Positions 20,259 to 30,040 of a stretch of DNA of 64,000 bases are shown piece after piece. How positions within the stretch are numbered: position 1 is the stretch's first letter; every line of letters starts with the position of its first letter. The notes beneath the pieces were generated by a model. The model had not been told where the DNA came from and did not search any database. It worked only from the letters and a program-made list of their open reading frames with translations. This DNA is from Zelopaecilomyces penicillatus (lineage: Eukaryota > Ascomycota > Sordariomycetes > Hypocreales > Pseudodiploosporaceae). The DNA is taken from contig VCCP01000006.1 of assembly GCA_005765155.1 (NCBI GenBank), forward strand, positions 136,501 through 200,500. Reading direction: 5' to 3'. Made by a program: the position numbers and the translations under genes.

Positions 20259-21854
20259 TCAAGAGCTAACGTCCGAATTCATTGTAACAAAGTCATGTGT
20301 CAAATCACTCGTCCAATACACCGCTTCTTCTGAATTGCCCTCCTTTCCGTCATCTCTCAGATTTACGATGACCTCTATGTCCTCCTCAGCCATGAGATTC
20401 TTGGCTTTACTGCCATCCACCTCGGCTGGCACACCCCTTTTCAGGAAGCAGATCTCATCTTTGTTCTTGGAATCCACCATGCTTACAGAAGTCAGCCCAG
20501 GAACAATGATTCCCTTGGCCGCAAACTGTGTGTCGATAAGAGAATACCCCAGCGCGGCTAATATGCCAACCCAGTTGGGATCTTGTCCATATATGCCTGT
20601 CTTAACCAGCACTGAGCGCGCAATTACAGAAGCGATATGCTTCGCCGCACCATAGGATGCCAAGCCGCGGATCCGGATTGTGATAAATTTAGTCGCGCCC
20701 TCGGCATCTCTGACCACGAGCTTTGCCATGTCAGCCATGAACCCTTCTAGGACGCCTTTTAGCGCAATAAAGTCCGCAGATTGCTCTGATAGAGGCGCGG
20801 AAGGGCGAAAGGTGACTGGAATATCCTCGCTAGAACTTTGGGCAGTAGCGGCCGTAGCAGCTGCTCCGTTGGCGAGCATGACAACCATGTCATTAGTGGA
20901 AGTATCCCCCTCGATGGATATGCAATTGTATGATCTGTCCACAGCAGCAGACAGGAGTGACTGCAACGCTTCAGACGTCACTGGAGCATCCGTGCAGACA
21001 ATAGCTAGAGTAGTAGCCATGTTTGGGTGTACCATGCCAGCGCCTTTTGTGAGACCTGTCATAGAAAATGACGTGTCTGGGTAGGAGGGCAAAGAGAAGG
21101 TACGTGATGCAAGCTTTGGAAAGGTATCCGTTGTGCAGAGACCTCTAGCAGCCTCGAGCCAATGATTGTGAGAATTTCCCATGCTTTGATGAACCTTGGG
21201 AATGCTGTCCAAGATGTTTTTAATTGGAAGTCTTTGTCGTAATGCCAGAATTAGCTGGAGCCTATTTTAAGATGCAATGGAGATTTATTGGAGCAAACAA
21301 ACTCACCGTGTTGCGCCCATACCAGTATGCATAACCATGAAGTCTTGATTTACCTTATCTGGTCCGTACCTGCCCGCTTCTTCGCTCATGGCAACGGCAT
21401 CATCAAGCCCTTGCTGGCCAGTCAGAAGATTGGCACATCCAGAATTAGCAACCACGCCTCTCAGCCCATAGCCCTGTGTCTTTTGCAAAAGGCCTTTGCT
21501 GACAGTGACAGATGCCGCAGGGAATTCGTTCTTGGTGAAGACGGCAGCTCCATTCGAAGGCAGCTCTGAAGAAACAAGAACCAAGTCACGCTGCTGGGAA
21601 TCTGGGGATGGACTGCTAGGCTTGATTCCGGCGTATATGCTGCCGACTTTGAAGCCTAAGGGATGTGTGCCAGATGTCGGGATCCATCTGCGCTTGTGAG
21701 CGGGTACAGGCAAGTTTCCGAAGACATCGAATTTCGTTGTTGTCGAATAGTAAGAACAGTGGCAGCAGGGATGAGAAATTCGCAGGGGCTTAGTCGACAG
21801 AAGCAGTCGCTTGCCCATAAGACCAGAAGCCGGTCGAGAGGAGGAGAGCAGCAT
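20259..21854 (-). CDS. ArgJ-type ornithine/glutamate acetyltransferase paralogue
   Basis: Exons 21307-21854 and 20259-21231 join across a 75-nt intron (GTGAGT...AAAG, branch GCTAATT) to 506 residues. The ArgJ family moves an acetyl group between N-acetylornithine and glutamate, using a Thr nucleophile freed by self-cleavage. Visible marks are TTDTFPK, KGAGMVHPNMATTL with the cleavage/nucleophile site at Ala255-Thr256, and the Thr177-Gly178 oxyanion pair. The N-terminal 45 residues are Ser/Arg-rich with LLLSTKPLR, suggesting mitochondrial import. Three motifs nearly invariant in housekeeping ArgJ, as I recall them, are changed: TGVIG reads TGMGA, DGEGATK reads DAEGATK (from 358) and DPNWGR reads DPNWVG (400-405). 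With its cluster position this points to a specialised copy, like the ornithine acetyltransferase of clavulanic acid clusters. It could raise ornithine (hence pyrroline-5-carboxylate) or acylate an intermediate. It could still be the normal arginine gene. Confidence 0.88.
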
Positions 21855-22531
21855 GATTGAGTCGTTGTTTCTAAACGATTGAGCGATGTAGGATGTGCCT
21901 TCCAGCTGTTTGTTCGCAATGTAACAATTGCTAGATGAAGATGCACCTGAAGCTGCACCTGACTGTTGTGATGTGATGTTGTTGGTTTAACGGCAGGGGC
22001 GCCTGCCTGTTGTTGTCCATGAGTCACCCCTGTGACGCGGTGCCTGCCGAATTGATGCGACAATGAACGCAGAGGCAGGAATGCTGCAGTCTGCAGAGCG
22101 CTGTAGAGTGCTGGGTAGTGTTGTCAAAGCCACCCTTTGTCCTTGGACAGGGGTCTGGCAGGCACTACTGTATAGCGTGTACCAGGCAAGCCAGGCTAGG
22201 AATGGGGCTTCGGGCGCTAATGTGGGCGTGACAGGGCTACAATGCAGGGGTATCAGAAGGGCGCATGGCAGTGATGGATGGATAATATGAGTGATTGATG
22301 TTGTTGTGCCCAAGCATCTTTGGGTATCTCAACTATCAACTGATTCATCATCAAGATTCATTCATCTGTTCCTCATATATATTCCCTTTTCTTCAATAAG
22401 CACCCAACGGCATTTAACTACCTCGATGCTACAAGATCGTCAGACTTGACCCAACCCCAAGCCTAACCCTGGGCCACGTCTCCTGCTGAGTTGGACCGCC
22501 ACGCCCTAGCCATCTGTCTTCATATTCCCAG
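21855..22531. other. Intergenic between ArgJ-like and ATP-grasp genes
   Basis: This 680-bp spacer contains the promoter of the ArgJ-like gene and the 3' end of the ATP-grasp gene, both on the minus strand. I recognise no other feature in it. Confidence 0.45.
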
Positions 22532-24687
22532 TCAACGTAGTTTGTAATGGAATGCTTGCCTGACCACCTCGCCAATGGTTCTAACTTCCTCTCTTCCATC
22601 TGCACCCGTCTTTTTCCCAACTACCAAAAAATATGCCACAAAGGGCCACCGGCCAGTAGTCTCCGGGTCTTTGACCACCTCGCCCTGCTGCAGAAACACA
22701 GAGTGCTCGGGCAGGTAGCACATCAGCGCCTCTGGGAGGGGCTCTGCACCTTCAAATGTACCACCTTGTTCAACTGGTATAAAAACAATATTTGACGGAT
22801 ATCGAACACTTGGTGAGAGAGGGTAGCTAAGAGCGCGAATGACACATTCAAGGTCAGTGTCGTCTGGCGTGGGCGGCATTGACGGGCATCGTGAGAGCGC
22901 CATGAGCATGTGAAGCGCAAAATAATCAATTCCGTATGTATACTCAACGGCAAATGACTCTTGATGACCAGGTAGCCTTGGGTTGATTTCAATGAGGAAG
23001 ACACGGGGGTTTGGCGCCTTACTCATCTTTGTTACGCTCTCAACCAACTCTATGCCGCTGTCCGTCGATGCATATTTCTTTTGGCTGTCTATTAAGCGTG
23101 CCTCCAGATGATACACACCATTCCTGAAACCCATTACGAGAAGCGTTTTCGTCAAAGACGTTTTAATAAGGTCCAACTCGGAGTTTGGAAGTATCGAGGG
23201 CATGATGGTGGACAGCTCGGCGAAAGATACGCAGCCCGAAGGAGATGATTCAGAATATTTCTCTAAGATCTCGGCAGATGAAGGGAAATCGTCATTGATC
23301 TCGCTCCAAATGAGTTCTCCATTCAAAAGAACAAAATTTGCGTCAACCTCGGGGCCTGATATGTATGGTTCAATCAGAGAATTGACACCTGCAAAATCTT
23401 CTTCAATTCTCCGCACTGCATCCACGAGCTCCTTCTCAGACGTGACCTTCCTAACGCCATCGGATGAGCAGCCAGTGGCGGGCTTGACAATGAGCGGATA
23501 TTGCAAGCAAGTATCGAGTTTGGCCAACTTCTTTCTCAAATCCACCACCCCCTGGGCCAAGAGAACACGTACATCTCCCGATGCTGCTGTGCGAGTTTTT
23601 TCTTTGTCGCGACACATCTCCATTGCCTCCTCTGGATTCCCAAATAACCCCATCTTCTTGGCCGCTTGAGACGTCGCAAGAAGATGGGTGTCGGTAAAAG
23701 TGACAATGCCATGAATAGGACCTTTACTTGTGGACAAAGCGGTTGCGATTCTGACAGGCAATTCTTCGTCAAGAGTCAGGTCACACGAAATGAACTCATC
23801 CCGCAGGTGGGACATCGATGGATGTTGGGCCCAGTGGCCGTCATGATCCAAAATCACGAGTTCGACACCGAGCGCTGCAGCAGCTCGCCAGATACCCTGT
23901 GATGATGACGATGTGGTTGGATTCGGCCTTCCATCAACCATTGCAATACGCTTCCTTGGCAAGGGACAATGCATAATCCAAGGAAAAGAAAGACGAGCTG
24001 CAACTTCAGCTTCCATGGAGGCCATTGCAGACGCAACAAGTGGGCTCGGAAGATCTTTAACAAGTAAGGCTCCGACTGCTTTTTGAAATGCCCGTTGCAC
24101 AATGTCCTGTCCGCTACTGAAATCAAACGGCTGGATTTCTTCTCTCAACGTAGTGAAATCTGCTGCTTTATTGACAAGCTCGCAAGTCAGAAATCGACGC
24201 TGAATCATGTCATTTCGGACCACATAGCCGCCTATAACGGGCAGCAACAACTTCACTGCTGTGATATTGGAACCATATTTTTTCACATTTGTCTGGATGG
24301 CCTCGTGCAGGAAAGCAAATGCACCAGAGCGATTTGTTTCAGGCCCCATGAGAGGGGGCTCACTAGAGGCATCGCAAGCATTCGCATTGGATGCTTCATG
24401 CCATGGCCAAATGGAAATTGGAGTAAAAATAATATCCAGGGTACGGCATGGTCCATCGGTTACAACAGGCTGCTCACCAAGTGTCCAGTGGCAGTGGAAG
24501 CGCGCTTAAAAGACTCGACATTAGCATTGATATCTTATCAATCGGCTTATGGTTGCATTTAGACACATGATACAACAGAAAACCCATTACCTTGCTTTCC
24601 TAGAACGTTTATTTCGATGTATGAACTTCCGACTAAGGAGTTTGACTTCATATGCTGCAAGCCCATATCTCTGAATGATGCGCGCAT
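22532..24687 (-). CDS. ATP-grasp carboxylate-amine (amino-acid) ligase
   Basis: Exons 24591-24687 and 22532-24504 join across an 86-nt intron (GTAATG...TTTTAAG, branch GCTAATG) to 689 residues. The first exon and about 50 extra residues upstream of the longest frame's first Met are supported by unbroken phase and protein-like sequence (TLDIIFTPISIWPWHEAS). ATP-grasp marks are VKPATGCSSDGV (ATP-binding Lys373), Glu500 in HLEARL, and the metal-binding EINPR (Glu538, Asn540, Arg542) in FLIEINPRLPGH. Such enzymes form an acyl phosphate and couple it to an amine. Relatives include dipeptide ligases and the N-glycyl-clavaminic acid synthetase of the clavulanic acid pathway. In this cluster it probably adds an amino acid to, or activates the carboxylate of, the beta-lactam or a precursor. 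The substrate is inferred only. Confidence 0.87.
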
Positions 24688-25054
24688 TCGCGATAAATAC
24701 CATCAATTTGAGTAATCTTCCACACAAATTGTTTACTAGATTATCAGATAATATGGGGTTTAAATCTCAATCATCTTCTTCTAAGGCAGGGGGTACAGCA
24801 ACTCGTCTTTCAATGTCGGGCAAAAATGAGGAGGTGGTATACACGAATGAACTCCAGAATACATGCCAAATAGCTGCAAGAGATCTGACTAGGGTTTTTT
24901 TATTTGTTCTTATTAGAGTGATGTAAGGCGCTACATTCAGCCCTTATCTCGTTCCAATACGTCTTTCAAACAAGTATTCGGTGTTCCGCAATCAAGCAAA
25001 CTCCCGGGTCTGCCCGAAACTGATAACTAACTCACTCACGACGTCACACGGACC

Positions 25055-25065
25055 GGGGGGGGGGG
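25055..25065 (+). repeat. G homopolymer run
   Basis: Eleven consecutive G bases sit about 1 kb upstream of the ABC exporter, in the shared promoter region. Such a run is unusual in the neighbouring sequence and may be length-variable or a sequencing weak spot. Confidence 0.8.
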
Positions 25066-25111
25066 TTCTCAAACCCACGGAGGTTGACCCCACACAGCTT
25101 TGAACTCTTCC

Positions 25112-25133
25112 AGGACTTACACCTACAAGTCCT
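25112..25133. repeat. Inverted repeat in shared promoter
   Basis: AGGACTT and AAGTCCT, a perfect 7-bp inverted repeat, flank an 8-nt spacer. It could be a dimeric transcription-factor site of the two cluster genes it lies between, or chance. Confidence 0.4.
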
Positions 25134-26105
25134 TGTCACGTTATGCTACAAGCATCCTGCATCCTTCACGGCCGCTTTCCGTCTGATATTGATGTGAACC
25201 AGCCCACTCGGCGTCAAGGGTATTAAACAGCTACCCCCTTGCTAACTACTCCACCATACGAGCGCGTGGTAGATCGCGATCAAGTCTTAGCCTAGCAACC
25301 AATCTACCCACATCGTATTTGCCATATGCCGAATCGCAGACTCACGGCATGAATATGCACAGGCTGGCAGGGCTATCGTTGCCGGGCGCAAATACGCGAT
25401 GGCGGCCGCCGCAGGGATCTTCTGCTGACAGTCATGCCCCAGTCACCGTATGTTTGTGCTTATGAAGTGCTTTCTCAGCAAAAAGCTGGAACCAACTTAC
25501 TTTGCAGCTTTCTGATACGCCTCCCTAACTCTACATCTTCACCCAAATGGCGAACATAGGAAATATAGTCACCTCCCCCTCGTATCTTCGCAAACCAACT
25601 TCCGACTGATGTTGTGATTGATCATTGACATTGCGGTTGCACCACAACAGTCGTTAGCACATGTCTTTATGGCCTTGACATGTCACATTGGAGGAATGAA
25701 ATTACTATTATATGCATTGAGACATTCAATGTTCTATTCTGCTGGACATGCTGGATTATGGGCTTACAGCAGATATCATCAAACAACAAGGCCTCTATAA
25801 TTGGCCCTGTACCCAGCACCAAATTTCCGAGGCTCTGCAAGGGACTATATTTCGCCACAAAGCATGCGAAACCAAGGAATACAATGGTCGACATGGATAA
25901 TTCGGTGCTTCACGTGATACTAAGCACTTTTTGCAGTGTCAAATCGTCGTAAATTCATCTTCTGTGAGGCGCAATAAAAAGGCCATCTACATTCTTATCA
26001 GCGGACAGTTGAAGGAGTGACCTATTCTTTAAAGTTACTCGGTGCCTTTATACAGACGACTCATCTACGTGTAATTAGGGTTACAAACCCTTTCTGTGCG
26101 GCATT

Positions 26106-29100
26106 ATGACTGCCCTTCCAGCCTCTGACGATGAGCCGGCCGCTCCAAAGTCAGATGAAGAGGAAAAGATAATCCAACGGCAGCTTCAGTTTCCCGATAC
26201 CAATGTTACCTTTTTCACGCTATTTCGTTATTCGTCGCGGACCGAAATTGTAGTCATTCTGATCAGTACTATTTGCGCCTTGGCAGCTGGTGCTATTATT
26301 CCACTACCCCCGGTGAGAGAGAATCGCTTCTTCATGAAACGTTGCTCATTCCCTAACAACTGCAATATATAGATCATATTTGGCCGCCTATCACACATCT
26401 TCGTCGGTATTGAAAATGGCCGCTCAAACGACCCCAATGCCCTTCACACCATTTCCTACTACTCCCTATTTTTCGTCTACTTGGCCGTCGCCTCGTTGTT
26501 TCTTTGGTTTATATCGACAGCTGGATTTGCCTACACGGGCTCACGTATAGCACGGCAAATCAGGTCTCGATATATGGAAGCAGTCCTGCGCCAGAACATG
26601 GCCGTATTTGATAGCATAGGCACAGGTCATATGCTTGCCCAACTCGGCGCTGACTTGAACTCCATCCAAGACGCCCTCTCTCAGAAACTCTCTCTCACGC
26701 TCAGCGCTGTCGGAACGCTCATCGCAACTTATGTCGTCAGCTTCGCTCTGTACTGGAAACTCACATTTATCCTGGTTTGGGCCTTCATTGTGAGTCTTGC
26801 CTTTTTATACCTGGGTAATAGAGTTGCAGTCCGCTACTCTGGTCGTTCCATCGAAGCCCAGTCGGCTGGTAGCGCTATCGTCGAAGAGGCACTTGGCTCC
26901 ATAAAAAGCACAACGGCACTGGGTATGAGCAAGTTCATTGTAAAAAACTACGATCTCTATCTCGGTGTTTCGGAAAAGGCTGGCTTCACTCTAAAGGCTC
27001 TCATGGGCGCCATGGTTGCCATCACCGTAGGCGTCGGTTACTTGAACGTGGCACTGGCATTCTGGCAAGGCTCTGTCTTTTTGGTCAAAGGAGAGACGTC
27101 ATTCATGGCCGTTGTCGCGATTACACTGATCACCAAGAGCGCTGCGTTTTGTGTTCTTGGTGTAGGCCAGAACGCTGAGACGTTCACAACAGCGGTTGCG
27201 GCAGCACGAAGGGTCTTTCAGATGATCTATCGAGAATCCCCCATTGACTCCATGTCTAGCAACGGAACTACTCCAGATCTTGTGGAAGGGAATATCGAAA
27301 TGCACGGCATCAAGCATATTTATCCTTCTAGACCAGGAAGTGTTGTGGCAAATAATCTCAGCATACTGTTTCCCGCAGGAAAGACTACAGCTGTTGTCGG
27401 GCCTTCTGGGTCTGGGAAAAGCTCAATTACGAAGCTTATCATGCGGTTCTATGAACCCATTCAAGGCAGGATCACGCTAGATGGACATGACATTGAAGAG
27501 GTCAATCTTCAATGGCTGAGACGTCAAATTCGACTTGTCAACCAGGAGCCTTGTCTTTTTGACACAAGTATTCTTGAGAACATCGAGCATGGCTTCATTG
27601 GTACTCAGTTCAGCAGTCTATCAGCCGACGAGAAACGCAAGAGAGTGGAAGACGCCACTAAGATAGCCTGCGCCCACGACTTCATAGCATCTTTACCCCA
27701 GGGCTACCAAACCATAGTTGGCACAAAAGGATCCAAGCTCTCCGGTGGCCAAAAGCAGAGAATCGCTATCGCTAGAGGTCTCGTTGGCCAGCCAAAGATC
27801 CTCATTCTAGACGAAGCTACCTCCGCTCTAGACACAACGACTGAGGCATCAGTTCAAGCAGAGCTAAATGCCTCTAGTGCTTCCAGAACAACAATCATTA
27901 TTGCTCATCGGCTCTCTACCGTCCGTGAAGCTGACAAAATTGTTGTGTTGAAAGCCGGTACTGTCGTGGAACAGGGCAAGCATGATGAGCTGATTGAGCG
28001 CCGGGGAGAGTATTTTCATCTCGTGAATGCCCAAAGGCTCGCTGTTGATGGGGGCAAAGACTGTTCTGGTGGTTCTAGCAAATACGACGTTGAGGAGAAG
28101 GGACACATCACAACTAGCATGGAAGCTGTTCCGGAAAAGAAGGACCTCGAACACAACAATACTACAGACAGTGAAGTTTCACCAGATACTTTTAACGACG
28201 CATCATACTCTCTATTCTCCATGGCTAAGTTCTTAATGTCGCTGAACTCCAAAGAATGGCATTTCATACTTATCGGGCTCTTTGCTTCCATCATTGCTGG
28301 CCTCGAGGAGCCCGCATCTGCCGTCCTCTTTGGCTATGCTGTAGTGGCCATCTCTAAACCACTGGACCAACACAATGACATCCGATCTGCCGCTAGCTTT
28401 TGGGCCTGGATGTTCTTCCTCCTCGCCATGATTATGATCCTAGTCTTCACCATCCAGGGAACCGTCTTCGCATTCTGTTCGGAACGTCTAGTCCGTCGAG
28501 CGCGCAAACTTGCTTTGGCACAAATGCTCCGCCAGGAAATGGCCTTTTTTGACGACAAGAACAACTCTCCCGCTGCACTCACAAGTTTCCCCTCCACGGA
28601 AACGGCTAACCTTGCTGGTGTGAGCGGCGCTACTTTGGGCATGATATGCATTGCCATGTCCACGCTGGTGTCGGCATTGGCTGTTGGCCTTGCGTTTGGG
28701 TGGAAGCTTGGGCTTGTGTGCGCGTCGATTATCCCAGTGCTGATTGCAAGTGGGTTTATCGGAGTCTGGGCCATAGGGGAGTTTGAGAAACGCAACGAGC
28801 AGCACACAAGAGCCTCGGCGGCTTGTGCTGGTGAAGCCATCGCAGCAATACAAACTGTAGCCTCCCTTACTATGGAGACTAACATCCTAGCTTCCTACAA
28901 TCAGATACTGTCTGTATCCGAGAAAGAGAGCTTGAAAGCTAACTTGAAGGTATCCCTCGTGCTTAGCATAGCGAGAGCCGGCGTCAACGCGTGCATGGCG
29001 CTCGGCTTCTGGTACGGGGGAACACTTATTCTCAGCTACGAATATTCGCTGCTGCAGTTTATAATTGTATATTCTTCAATCATCACCAGCGCATATTCCG

Positions 29101-30040
29101 CTGGTCTCGTTTTCTCATTCACACCCAACATTGGGAAAGCAAAGCGATCGGCAGCAGGCCTTCATAAACTACTTGAGCGCAAATCAAGCATCGAATCGGA
29201 CTCCACTGAGGGCGACAGCCTTGGAAAGAAGCCACAGGGCCACATAAAATTCCGAAATGTGAGCTTTGCGTACCCTACAAGACCTGAACATCTCGCTCTA
29301 CGTAATGTCTCGTTTGATATACCCGCAGGCTCAAGCATTGCCCTCGTTGGACATACTGGGTGCGGTAAGAGCACGATTGTGTCGCTGCTGGAGCGTTTCT
29401 ATGATCCAAGTCATGGGACGATTTTACTCGATGGAAAACCGATAAGCTCGATTAATATTGCAAAGTATCGAAGTTGTATCGGTTTGGTCAATCAGCAGCC
29501 GACGATGTTACGAGGATCTATCCGAATGAACCTGGCAATGAGTCAGGAAGATGAAGAAAGCATATCCGACGCCGAAATTGAAGAGGCTTGCAGAAAAGCC
29601 AACATCTACGACTTTGTCTCTTCCTTACCGTAAGTATTGAAACTTCCCTCTTCTGCCACTTGCTTTACAAATCTAAAATGCCATGCAGAGACGGGTTCAA
29701 CACCATTGTTGGCAACCGCGGTGACCAGCTGAGCGAGGGGCAAAAGCAACGTCTAGCACTCGCTCGCGCTCTCCTCCGCAGACCAGCCATCCTTCTTCTA
29801 GATGAGGCCACATCAGCAGTGGATACACAGTCAGAGTCGCTCATCCAGGAGGCATTGGAGCTGGCAACAAGCGGTGTCACAACGATTACCATTGCCCACA
29901 GATTGAGTACAGTGCGTAATGCGGATGTTATATATGTGTTGGATAATGGGGAAATTGTCGAGAGCGGTTCGCACGGGCAGTTAATGGAGACAAGAGGACG
30001 ATATTTTAAGCTGGTGACTACAAATTTGGACAGTCAGTGA
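26106..30040 (+). CDS. ABC exporter, full-length MDR (ABCB) type
   Basis: Exons 26106-26312, 26373-29629 and 29689-30040 join in frame (60- and 59-nt introns) to 1271 residues with the layout TMD1-NBD1-TMD2-NBD2. NBD1 has Walker A GPSGSGKSS, Q-loop VNQEPCLF, signature LSGGQKQR, Walker B ILILDEATSALD and H-loop IIAHRLST. NBD2 has GHTGCGKST, VNQQPTML, LSEGQKQR, ILLLDEATSAVD and IAHRLST. The second signature has Glu for Gly but both sites otherwise look competent. It is a plasma-membrane drug-efflux pump of the P-glycoprotein kind. At the cluster edge, next to and divergent from the ATP-grasp gene, it most likely exports the cluster product; a general multidrug role is the alternative. Function as exporter is firm, substrate inferred. 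Confidence 0.93.

Larger units (their letters stand above)
24688..26105. other. Divergent promoter region, ATP-grasp / ABC exporter
   Basis: This 1.4-kb region lies between two divergently transcribed cluster genes and must hold both promoters. It contains an 11-base G run and a small hairpin-like inverted repeat, listed separately. No gene is supported. Confidence 0.5.
11438..30040. other. Biosynthetic gene cluster, carbapenem/clavam-like core
   Basis: Five genes lie together: NRPS (minus), CarB-CarA-CarC fusion (plus), ArgJ-like acetyltransferase (minus), ATP-grasp ligase (minus) and ABC exporter (plus). The fusion enzyme supplies a complete carbapenem core chemistry. The ArgJ-like and ATP-grasp genes parallel accessory genes known from the bacterial clavulanic acid cluster (an ornithine acetyltransferase and the N-glycyl-clavaminic acid synthetase). 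No IPNS or ACV synthetase is present, so this is not a penicillin-type cluster. No transcription factor or beta-lactamase gene is visible inside it. The borders are inferred: a gene-poor 2.2 kb on the left and 9 kb on the right. The product is unknown. Confidence 0.8.

Noticed and set aside
11438..24687. Penicillin/cephalosporin-type beta-lactam cluster
   Set aside because: There is no tri-modular ACV synthetase, no isopenicillin N synthase and no acyltransferase. The NRPS has one module and the oxygenase domain is of the CarC/TauD type, not the IPNS type.
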